Notes under the pieces: generated by a model | Told to the model about the DNA's origin: nothing | Database searches by the model: none | The model's input: the letters and a program-made list of their open reading frames with translations, nothing else | Translations under genes and position numbers: made by a program | Shown: positions 12,427 through 21,784 of the stretch, piece by piece | Layout of the letters: each line of letters starts with the position of its first letter | Position numbering within the stretch: position 1 is the stretch's first letter | DNA from: Linnemannia elongata | Taxonomy: Eukaryota; Mortierellomycota; Mortierellomycetes; Mortierellales; Mortierellaceae | Assembly (NCBI GenBank): GCA_036320915.1 | Contig: JAXBDG010000002.1 | Span: 558,001 to 622,000 of the forward strand | DNA length: 64,000 bases | Direction: 5' to 3'

Positions 12427-13054
12427 GGGATGATTGTTGGTTTGAAGGTTAGTTGGTGAGGGAGTGAAAAAGAGAGAGAAGGAGAGTGAGATAAAGGGGT
12501 GTCGGATCAACAGATGGTTGTTTTGAGGGTGATGATGGATGAGAAGAGTTCTTTGATCTGGCTTGGCTTGGTTTGCTGTTATTGAGTGTAGGTTGAGTGT
12601 TGTTCTTGTCAGTTGGCTTGTTTTGAGTTGCTTGAAAGAAAGTAGATGGCTGTAATAATAAGAGTGTGTACGAAGGGGGAAGAGAGAGAGAGAGAAAGAG
12701 GGAGAGAAAGGGAGAGAGAGAGAGAATGAGAAAAGAGAGGGAAGAGAGAGAAGAGAAAAGGGACGAGAAGGAGCAAGAATCGTATGTGGAGAGAAAATGA
12801 ACAAAAAGCAAGCAACGCGTCACTCACTCACTCATGCCTCGTCTGTGGCTGTTAGCAGTGGTGCACTCTCTTTGCTTTGCTCACCTCTCTTGCCATTCTC
12901 TTCGCGGCCCTTAATGAACATGCGCCACCATTTCCCTAAGAAGGCAAGACTTCCCGTTGACCCCTTCTTTCGTTTCTTTCACCATCCCTCTTCCCTTTCT
13001 GTCCCTCCCCCTTCCCCTTCCTCCAGTTCATCCAGTTGCCTTGTACAGAAAATC
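12427..13054. promoter_or_regulatory. Bidirectional promoter region, DHH1 and GDSL esterase
   Basis: The two starts face away from each other across 628 bp. A strongly purine-rich (GA) stretch at about 12680-12770 and a pyrimidine-rich stretch at 12990-13030 flank the middle. No TATA element stands out. The in-frame ATG at 12797 upstream of the esterase is judged non-coding. Confidence 0.5.
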
Positions 13055-14193
13055 ATGCGACTGTCCTTGCTCCCCATCCTTGTTCTCCTCCTCTCTCAAC
13101 AGGCTGTCAATGCCCAGCCCCCTCTTCAAGGCCAGTCTCGGTTCGTCTCTCAGAATTGCTTGCCCGTCAGAATCAAATCCCTGGTCGTCTTTGGTGACTC
13201 CTTCAGTGACACTGGAAACGTCCTTAAGCTATCCAAGCACACCTGGCCGCTGCCTGCCTTCTTCCCTGGAGGTCGTTTCTCTGGCGGTTCCGTCTGGGCA
13301 GACTATGTATGCCCAATACGCAGTTTACGGAGACTTAGATGGGATTACAATGGAGAGTGGCAACAATATGAAACGAAAGGAACAATGTGAAATACGTTTC
13401 TAATTGAAATGTCACTCCGTTCCTTTGTTGATGAAATCTTGTACAGGTCGCCAAGGATCGCAGACTGAACCTAACCAACTTTGCCTATGGTGGAGCAACG
13501 ACGGATTCGGATGTCGTCCAGGGCTACTCGGGTAGCAAGGGTGACTTGCCTGTCCCTGGATTTATTCAACAAATCAGCGAACATTATCTGCCTAATCGAT
13601 CGCCGGAGGATATAGCCGAGTTAGACTCTACCCTGTTTGCCGTCAGCTTTCAAGGAAACGACTTCTTGTTTGACACATCCATCACCACCGAGACCGTGCT
13701 CGCCAACATCGAGCGGGGTATCCACCAATTGATCGATCATGGCGCTCGACACATCGTCGTGTTTGAGAACTTCGACTTTGGCACCGTCCCTTACTTCCAG
13801 AGCAACCAGACGTATGCCCACGAGATGACTGCCCTTGCAGAAAAGTGGTACCGAGGGTATCAAGATATGATGCGACGTCTCAGACGAGAGTATGGCCACC
13901 CAAGAAGGACTAAGGGAGCCGATGGCGAATCGCACGTCTTTTTCAACTGCAACGTCAACCGGCCCGAGACCAAGGTGAACATTGCCTTTTTCGACCTCTT
14001 TACCCTCCTTCGCCGATTGAATCGTCCTCGACATCTCCGGGAACTGGGGATCACAGATGTGGTGCATGCTTGCGTAGATCTGAGTGCTCAGACAGGATGT
14101 GCTGACCCCAAGAGCCATTTCTATTACGATCCATACCATTCCTCAACCAAGGTCCACAGAGAGATTGCCAACGGCTTTCTCGGGGTCCTTTAA
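13055..14193 (+). CDS. Secreted GDSL-type lipase/esterase
   Basis: SGNH/GDSL serine hydrolases cleave esters; fungal secreted members of this type often act on acetylated plant polysaccharides or lipids. Exons 13055-13306 and 13447-14193 (140-bp intron) encode 332 residues. The ATG at 13055 gives a clear signal peptide (MRLSLLPILVLLLSQQAVNA) with likely cleavage before QPP. Block I is FGDSFSDTGN (nucleophile Ser). The oxyanion Gly is in NFAYGGATTDSD, block III is QGNDF, and the catalytic Asp/His pair is in DPYHSS near the C-terminus. The four SGNH landmarks are in the right order, so the enzyme should be active. Two N-glycosylation sequons (NLT, NQT) fit secretion. Substrate cannot be read from sequence; carbohydrate esterase family 16 is a possibility. 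Confidence 0.93.
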
Positions 14194-14997
14194 GTGAGAA
14201 GAAGCCATAGTCCCTGTTCTAGAGCGAATAGCAGAGGACGTGGGGACATTCAAGGGTAAAGAACAACAAAATAAATATTTGGCTCGGACCTTTTTTGCCA
14301 TCATATGAAGCAATGAAGAAGGCAAGAGTTGTGCGACCATAACTGTCGACCGCGAGGCTATTAATATTTGTTGATAACGTACTATTGTCGACAAAAGCAT
14401 GGCGAGGGTCTTGAAGAACAGAAACAAAAGGCAGTAGCGGTCAGTTGAATGGGAGCTATCGTTGTCATAATGAGTTGTTGTTGTGATGACAATGGTGCCC
14501 TTTCTTCTTATCCCTTCCCCCTTTTTTTAAATAGCCTCCGTGCAGTCAGAAGAATAGAGCTGCAGCATTTTAAACAAGCGATGCCCCTCCTTCCCTTCTC
14601 TCCCGACCCATGGCCATGCCTGCCTTTTTGTACACATACTGTGTATCTTGATGAGAGCCTCTATTTTTCCCAGTTGTTTTGATTTTTTTTTATCTTCCTT
14701 CGTTACTTCCACTTTTTCCTTCACTTCCTCCTTCTCTCTGCCTCCCACACAACTCTTTTTCTTTCCACCCACTGATCCTTTGCTCCATTCTTTCCTTTGG
14801 TGGTCATTGTCTCATTCCACAAAACCAACAACCCTCCCCACACTTCCTCTCAACGTCTTCAACACTCCCTTTGTCTTTGTCCCTACGGCAAAGTCAACCA
14901 GCCAGCGAGTACAAAACACCCACATACAGCAATAGAAGTAGCAACAATAACGGAAAGCGCCAACTACAACTCGCTGACAAAATCGAACTCGGTAAAC
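14194..14997. other. Intergenic region
   Basis: Contains the 3' end of the esterase gene (ACAAAATAAAT near 14268 as candidate poly-A signal) and a pyrimidine-rich leader of the downstream gene (14660-14880). An in-frame upstream ATG at 14797 would extend the next protein by 67 low-complexity residues; I do not use it. Confidence 0.6.
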
Positions 14998-17900
14998 ATG
15001 CTTGGCCAGGACCTTCCTCCAGTACCAAGGACCACCGCCACCAACGCCCGCTTCAGCTACCACGCCGACAGCTTTGACTCTGTCTCAAGTTCAAGCGGAG
15101 CAAAGACCACCTCCAGCACCACCGCACGAAAGAGAGTCACCCAGCACTCGTTTCCTTCTTCAGCAACCCAGCAACAGCAGACATACTCAAAACCACAAAA
15201 GCAACCAACAGGTGGAGATCACACGCGACATCGATCAGCATCATTCGCTTCAACAGCAGCAACCACCTCAAAGCTCCTACCCTCGCCCGAGACTGTCCTT
15301 GCCAAAGAGAAGGAGTTCATGGCCAACACTCGTATCTTGGCCATGTCCAGTCTCATCGACTCGTTCGCTTCGTCTTCACACTCCAAGCAAGGGTTTTACG
15401 GCAAACAACTAAAGATCATTGGCACAGTCAACCCTTGTTCGTCTTCTTCATCCTCCACCGCCACATCTCCCACGGGGTCAGAACTTGATGTCACCGTAAA
15501 GGTAATAAGGATGATGCCTCGGTTGCTGTAATCTAACGTCAGAAAAAATGAACTCGATATAGACATTCTTGGCTAGGTGTGGAATGTCCTCGACTGACCA
15601 TGTGTGCACTTTCATTGTTTGAAAATTACTATAGGTTCACATTATCGACAACACATGGACGACTTGCCCATTGCTACCACCATCAACCATCCTTCACCGC
15701 TGGAACGTCACCTACTTGAGCGCATCTGCTACGGGAGAGAACGAGTACACTCAGGAAGACTTTGGAGGTCTTGACCTCGGTACGCAAACCAGCCGTCCAT
15801 CTGGGAAAAAAAAACTTTCAGCAAGGAAAAAAATGTCTTCATGCAGAAGAAATCGTGTCTCTGCCTAACGCCAAAATTGGAACATACATCCATTTTACTT
15901 GCATAATAGGCGCTTCCAAGGACGAAAAGGATGCTTCGTCGTCATGGGTGCAAGCAACTGCGGACAGGATAGAGACTCTCTCGCCAGCTTCGTCACCAAC
16001 ATTCGACTCTCGCCCAAAGAGACCGTTCTCTGTCGCATCTGCATCATCTTTTACAGCACAGGCAAGGGCGCCAGTAACTCACGTTGCCGTCATTTCGAAT
16101 GCTCTGTGCTTTGTTGCGAACAAAGCTGGCGACTATCTGGTCCATCTGTCAATCCATGTACCGTTTGTTGTCGGCTCTGATAATGTCATCCACCTCTCCC
16201 ACATTCCCAAGTGCAGGAGTAACTTTCTCAAGCTCGAGGTACTCCAACCCTCCTCGACTGAACAGGACGATACTACTTTGGCATCAGACACGACAGGAAG
16301 TGACACTAAGTCTCCTGACTTCCACAGGCGCGAGGCGGAGAACATAGCAGATGGATTTGACTTTAACGTCCACCCGCCGATCATGTCCTTGGATGAGACC
16401 CACTTAAACCCAGAGTCAGACGAGGACGCTCAGTTCTGGCTTGAGGTTCAGGAACAATTGGTTGGACGCGACGAGTTTGTAGGCAAGTTGGTCTCACTTG
16501 ATGGAAAACAGGACCCCTCAACGACTGAATCGGGAGACAAGGCAGACAATCAACTTTCGGAAGAACAAGATCGTCCATTCGAGGTTGCAGGATGCTTTGC
16601 CCCAAGCTCCTCTCTGCATGTCTCGTGGATGTCTCGGTCGTCTTCCAATTTCGTTCGGGATGTCGAACAGGATATGACCGTCCGCATCATGGGAATGCCT
16701 GACCAAAAGCAGCCTTCGTCTCTTCTTCAGGATCGCAAGAGGAAGGACCCAGCCGAGATTCATGCGCAGGACACCATCGCTACGTCCGAGGATCCAGCAG
16801 AGGAGGAATATGATCATCTGGAGATGGACGACAGCGACTTGATCATTGCTGTGGAGGACACCATCACGGTTAAAATCCAAAAACTGGGCTGGAAACAGCC
16901 GTACATGGACGCGACGATCAGCTTCAAGGACTCTAGCTCGGAGCACGGTCTGTCAAGCGACATCACATTGTTGGATCTTACCGGCGACGCAGTTCAGGAT
17001 TGGGAGGTGCTATCGACAACAGCTCACGATGTACTGGTAGATCATGGCATTGAAAAGGATGCTGCAGATGACGCCTCTAAGGAGCCAACCCAGACGTTCC
17101 GAGTGTGGTTCTTTGCCGGCACAGAAGGAACTACTGTCGTGAACATGCGATTCCAGGCATGCCAGGCTGTCAACGTAGGCTACGGGAAAAACATCGTTTG
17201 TCACACACCAAAGGTCCGCATCGCTGGGGCAAGCACAGACAAAGGACGGATTCATGTATACACCAACAACGACCTGATGATCCGAGGAGTCAGCCCACAC
17301 CTTGTCGACGAGACCTTTGTCGACTGTCATTCACCCTTGGAGGACAGCGCTTCATTGGTCCGATATCCAAACGAGCGCCATTTCCAGTACCAGACCATCG
17401 ACTACTGCCTCGCCGTCACCGCACAACGCTACCAAGCCCTAGCGCGCATTGCAAGGATCGAGCGGGTTCGCGTTGAGATTGGGCTGAGCGCACAACAGCA
17501 ACCGGGATTTGCCCGCGCCATTCTTTCAAACGTTGTTCTGCCTCAACAGGACGATCCCTATCTTCGACTTTATCAGCTGGACGGAGCCGAAATCTGGAGT
17601 GTGCTAGTGGATGGATACCCTTGCTCAAAGTCAATCCAACTTCAGGACCAGAAGTCGTCCAGTCGACGAACTGTCCTTGTTCCTATCCCTGAGGAATCAA
17701 CACTCGACAATGAGGCGCTGCACCAAGTCGAGATCAGCTATGGATTCAACTCGTTCGATCTGTTGGAGGAAGCGTCAGGGGAGGAGTCGGCGTCCTCCGC
17801 TATGAGGCTTGTTGTCCCTGGGTTCAGTCTCCCTGTCGGTGAATATATTGTCGTTGCTAGTCTCCCCAAGCTCCCACAAGGTACATTGAAACTTTGTCAC

Positions 17901-19003
17901 TTTGATATATATACATACGAGCTTGTTGAGAGGTGCAAGATCTAACATGTCCCCATTATTTTGACTATTTTGAATATTTAGACATGGATTATGAAGACCC
18001 CACGGGTGACTTTGAGGTGATGTCCACGCAAGGTCAGCCAGGACAGAGGAGGACGATCACGTATGGGGCGTACATGACTCTTGGAAGACCAAAGCTTTCT
18101 TTCCGGACCATCAAACTCCCATCAAGCCTTCCACCTACCGACAGCACACCCACTGACGCAGCGGGGCCTATGCAACCAGAGCCGACTGTAGACGCAACTG
18201 AACAACAACAAGGAGCGACGACTGTACATGATCCCCAGCAACCGCCACCAGTCGCAGGAAGCGTCATTGTCCAACAAGTACACCAACGACACCCACAACA
18301 ACCACCGGAGCCTCAGAATCCGCACGCCGAGCAGGGTTTGGATGGTGAGATTCTCCCTGTGCAGGATGGTGCTCCATGCACTGCATCAGGACACGGATCT
18401 AACTCTGCACCGCAGATCGGGGCTCCTGCTCTTCAATCCGGCACACCTACTGGTAAAGGAAGCTACTCCTTGGAATTTCTCACAACACAACAAGCGTTCG
18501 ACCTGGTTCGCGGTTGGTGGAAGCATGTGATGGTCGTGATTGGGGCGGTCATGCTGGTGATCATGATCATCAATGTGGCTGCGTTCCAGGAGACAGGATC
18601 GACATCGTTGGATTTAGTGACCATGCCTGCTTGGGTTCGCCCTTTTGTGATTATGAAGCGGTTCTGGACGTCGGACTCTAGGACATCGCCATCATCAGCG
18701 TCGTCTTCGTCGAGTTCGCAGGACGGCTGGGACAACTGGGATACCTGGGACCGAGGATTCGAGGATACGGAGGAGGAACTTGTTGTTTCGGAGAAGATTG
18801 TTACCGTGACGGCGACGATCAAACAGGGGGACCCTCAAACAACTGTGGAGGCCAGTCATACACGCGACTTGGAGATCTTGCCTCGACCTGGGCCGAAGAA
18901 GCCAGATGGCGATGGCGATGGCGAGGGTGGATCCCAAAGGCCCAAGGGACTAATGAAGGTTATTCAGGTCCTGAAGAACATTGTTCAAGGGTTGAAGGGA
19001 TAA
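14998..19003 (+). CDS. Large single-pass membrane protein of unknown function
   Basis: Four exons, 14998-15501, 15635-15779, 15847-17880 and 17982-19003, sum to 3705 nt, 1234 residues. The 67-bp second intron (donor GTACGC, acceptor TGCAG) is required to leave a frame that stops, and it joins DFGGLDL to EEIVSLPN. The first 165 residues are Ser/Thr/Gln-rich. Residues about 170-930 look like repeated beta-rich modules (for example KIGTYIHFTC, TVVNMRFQACQAVNVGYG) separated by acidic linkers, with many short aromatic strands. After a Pro/Gln-rich spacer there is one membrane helix at about 1076-1096 (MVVIGAVMLVIMIINVAAF) and a 140-residue tail with a Ser run and a WDNWDTWD motif. No N-terminal signal peptide is visible, so topology is uncertain. 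I recognise no family. Confidence 0.8.
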
Positions 19004-19343
19004 TAGGTCGGAGCTATTGTTGGGCATGTTATCCGATACAGCATTGATGAACTTCGTCGCTCTCTCACTACCATAGCAAATCAGAAAAAATTAAAAAAAC
19101 AACAAATAACAACACCCGATGACCTGCCACAGCAATGAAGTTTATCGAGCATGGAGAACAAAACTTAAGGTGGCAATCACTCTAACCCCTTCCATTCATC
19201 AACAACATTCATGTAAGCATGTCGAGTGCCGCAACTCGCTTCTTCAGTACTCTCGAGCTGTTTTACTTGCTGGTAGGACACTTGAGCAACACCGACATTC
19301 TGAACTTGGCTTGACTGGTCGCTCGTTCAACCAACTCTGTCAG

Positions 19344-19389
19344 CCTACCTTGTACTGGACCCTGAGCCTACCTTGTACCGCACCCTGAG
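19344..19389. repeat. Two-copy 23-bp direct tandem repeat
   Basis: Unit CCTACCTTGTACTGGACCCTGAG at 19344-19366 is repeated at 19367-19389 with two mismatches. It forms the 3' edge of the possible relic on the minus strand. Confidence 0.85.
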
Positions 19390-19820
19390 CTTAAAGTACG
19401 ATCGAAAGCGCGTTAATCTGACCACGTCCCCTGGTGTCTGACGAGGGACAGCCAAGAACATGCCCTGACGCGATCCATGCAAATGACTCTGCTGGAGTTC
19501 ACATGCCTCTTGAACTGCTTTCTGGAGTTCCCCAAACTCGACCTCCTCAGTCGCTGGCAGGAAGTCTTGCGTCCCTCGTCGACCACATTGGCAACCAGTA
19601 CTTGAAATGAAGGGCTTTCCTGTCGTTGCCCTCGAACCTATTACCAAGATCACTGATGTGTATGTCAGCCTCTCTCCCAACACCCATAATGACGAGTATC
19701 CTTACTTTCTGCCCATCTAAGTAATCACCAAAGAAAATAATAATAACAAGAGGTGTGAATGATGTTAAAAATAAAAACAAACGACGTTTCAATGCTTGAT
19801 AACAAGTTCCAGGTTCCATG
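19345..19820 (-). pseudogene. Possible degraded or unresolved small gene
   Basis: Two overlapping minus-strand frames read as protein-like. An upstream one begins MEPGTCYQALKRRL with a hydrophobic stretch. A downstream one contains FGELQKAVQEACELQQSHLH and QTPGDVVRLTRFRSYFKLR and looks like amphipathic helices. Possible splice sites (GTAATAG after GATCTTG, acceptor TTTCAAG) could join them, but I could not find a model without arbitrary choices. It may be a real fast-evolving gene or the remains of one. It lies next to another broken copy (20910-21010), which favours a relic-rich neighbourhood. Confidence 0.3.
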
Positions 19821-19984
19821 ATATCGATCCAGACGCGTTGGACAAAAATAAAATTAAGGCACCTTTTATTTTACTCACAGGGAAAGAAAAAAAAAAGGGT
19901 GAGAGGAGAACAAGGGTGACATCGATGAGTGGCTTCACATAGACCTATTTAAACGAACGCAACGCTTTCATCGGTCATAAACGT

Positions 19985-20524
19985 TCACAGCGGCCGCCTT
20001 TTTTTTTTTTTTTTTTTTTTTTTGCTTTGTCGCGGAGGGTTAGGTGTAAGTTTAATTTCTCCCCCACCAAAATCCATACCCATGTCATAGTCGTCCAGGA
20101 GCGTCATCGAAAAGACAGCCTGGATCTGGGGGGCGAGATCGACCAAGAACACATTTTCGGCCTGGAAGAGCATCCCTTCTATAACTACAGGCACAGACGC
20201 GATCGCGTGGATCTTCATGGGGTCTCCTCCATGGAAACTCCGGATGACGACGTTGTCAATATCGGGGCGGTAAGGTTTGTAATTCAACTTGTAAGGATAA
20301 GTTCTGTGGAGCTTGCCGCGCTTGAAGGTCTCGTGGTCAAAGAGGTGGCAACTGGATAAACTGGAGAACATGACACGGATTGGGTAGTCTGGGGATCCGT
20401 CGAGTGTGGCGGGGAACGAGAGAGGAGCGTCGACCCACATGCCTCCGAAAGTGTAGTTTCCGCGTAGGGGTGGGTGTTTGCCTCGTTCTGCGTTCCACTC
20501 CTTGATGTCTTCGAGGCTTGCCAT
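19985..20524 (-). CDS. Retropepsin-like domain protein, probably catalytically dead
   Basis: A single open frame of 179 residues beginning MASLEDIKEWNAERGKHPPL. Residues about 47-160 follow the layout of retropepsin-like domains. A strand-turn region (IRVMFSSLSSCHLFD, residues 49-63) sits where the active-site D-[ST]-G loop and following Phe-Ile helix normally lie. Later come a VPVVIEG hairpin (111-117), FLVDL (126-130) and a terminal strand DMGMDFGGGEIKL (147-159). The catalytic Asp appears replaced (FSS for the expected DSG or DTG). The match is by pattern only and I rate it moderate. The C-terminus is a Lys run encoded by 25 consecutive T on the plus strand (19999-20023), so the true end is uncertain. 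No reverse transcriptase or integrase lies nearby, so this is a stand-alone gene or relic, not an element. Confidence 0.55.
   Translation of the reverse strand: MASLEDIKEWNAERGKHPPLRGNYTFGGMWVDAPLSFPATLDGSPDYPIRVMFSSLSSCHLFDHETFKRGKLHRTYPYKLNYKPYRPDIDNVVIRSFHGGDPMKIHAIASVPVVIEGMLFQAENVFLVDLAPQIQAVFSMTLLDDYDMGMDFGGGEIKLTPNPPRQSKKKKKKKKRRPL
19999..20023. repeat. Poly-T run, 25 bases, inside an open frame
   Basis: Encodes the Lys run at the end of the minus-strand 19985-20524 frame. Any length change shifts the C-terminus. Confidence 0.9.
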
Positions 20525-21290
20525 CTTAACTTGAATGAACGAATGAGTGAGTGAGTGAATGGGTTGCTGAGAAGAAAGTAAAGGTAAAAAGGAGGATGGG
20601 GGTCACCTGACTAGAAGAATAAAACAGGAACGTTTGTGAAGTACTGTATTATCCGATAAAGTTTTCTGTGCATGCAATGGCTCACACATCTCTTGGAATA
20701 TATACTTGGTATGATCATATCCGCCTGGAAGAGCCCATCGGTCGTCAGGACTACGACCAAGCGCATTGAACAATGAAGTACTCAATTGACTTTTGCCTCA
20801 TCTGCTCCTCCTCCTTTCTTTCCCTCAACATCTCCTTAGATAGAAAGACACACATTAAATGATTAGTCGTTGTCATAGTTTGATGTTCAGGATGGCCTCA
20901 AATGAAAGAGCCGCCCTCGAACCAATAGGCTCTGATCTTGAAGTTTTCACGGTGGGGTGGGTGAGTTCCTCGCTTGACATTCAGTTCCTAGATATCCACG
21001 AGCTGGTCATGGTTGCGTGAAAAAAAGGAAGTCGAGAGGAGAGGGCTTTGTAAGAGGAAAGGGAAGAGGTGTGAAAAATGAAAATACGCGTGTGCTAGGG
21101 GAAAGGCATACATAGATTGACCGCGCCAGTCACATGACTAGTCCCGAGGAGTAAAAAATGAAGGGTCCCCTACAACAACGTGTTGTTCTCTTTGTCTTTT
21201 CACCTCAGACCGAATCTCGCAGCACATCAACGAAACACCCAAGGAATACTACATCTCTTAAGCAACATTTAGCGGAAGAGCAACCTCGCA
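20525..21290. other. Divergent intergenic region with gene relic
   Basis: Upstream of both the retropepsin-like gene (minus) and the 21291 gene (plus). It contains the broken partial copy at 20910-21010. The rest shows no gene. Confidence 0.6.
20910..21010 (-). pseudogene. Broken partial copy of the 19985-20524 gene
   Basis: Minus-strand translation gives QLVDI-stop-ELNVKRGTHPPHREN, then KIRAYWFEGGSFI-stop. This aligns with ASLEDIKEWNAERGKHPPLRGN and the following MWVDAPLSF of the neighbouring gene. DNA identity over the first 60 bp is roughly 70 percent by eye, including a shared GGGGTGGGTG on the plus strand. Two in-frame stops (TAG, TGA) and loss of similarity after about 100 bp show it is dead. 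Same strand and about 0.5 kb upstream of the intact gene's start, as expected for an old tandem duplication. Confidence 0.6.
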
Positions 21291-21747
21291 ATGGAACCCC
21301 CCAGCTCAGATTACATGTCCGTTCAGGACCTCTCTCTCCCGAGGCGGACACCCCTTCAGACCCAGCTGGAAAAGGTGTGACATCGCCTCGAAACAAAAAA
21401 AACCCTTGTGGTCGATCGAAAGCGCGTTTCAGACAAGCTCAGCTATTGTCATCGCACTGAACTCGTAACCTAACCATTGACACCAAAACTCATATAGATC
21501 GATCCATCTATCATTAAGAACGGCTTTCCTTCCACAAAGATGAACCGCAGAGGCCCAGGACGCTTAACAGTTGACACAGAGACTGCACTGTTCGAAGTCA
21601 GTGTGCTTGCCTTTCGGGAGATCATCCTCAACCGCCTATGGAAAAACGACAAGAAATTCCAGACCGAGGGTGACTTTTGTAAGCACCAGTGGGATATTCT
21701 CAAGCCAAGGAAGACGCTATTGGTATGTACAAAACTCCTGGTAGTCT

Positions 21748-21784
<37 letters not shown>

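Larger units (their letters stand above)
19004..19984. other. Gene-poor stretch with possible gene relic
   Basis: Between the membrane protein and the retropepsin-like gene. It holds the candidate degraded gene at 19345-19820 and a two-copy 23-bp tandem repeat at 19344-19389. The rest is AT-rich without open frames. Confidence 0.5.

Noticed and set aside
12797..13054. In-frame upstream ATG extending the GDSL esterase
   Set aside because: It would bury the clear signal peptide that begins at 13055.
19395..21428. Shared 16-mer CGATCGAAAGCGCGTT at about 19397 and 21413 as a possible repeat or site
   Set aside because: No similarity extends beyond it, and one exact 16-mer pair in 64 kb is close to chance expectation.
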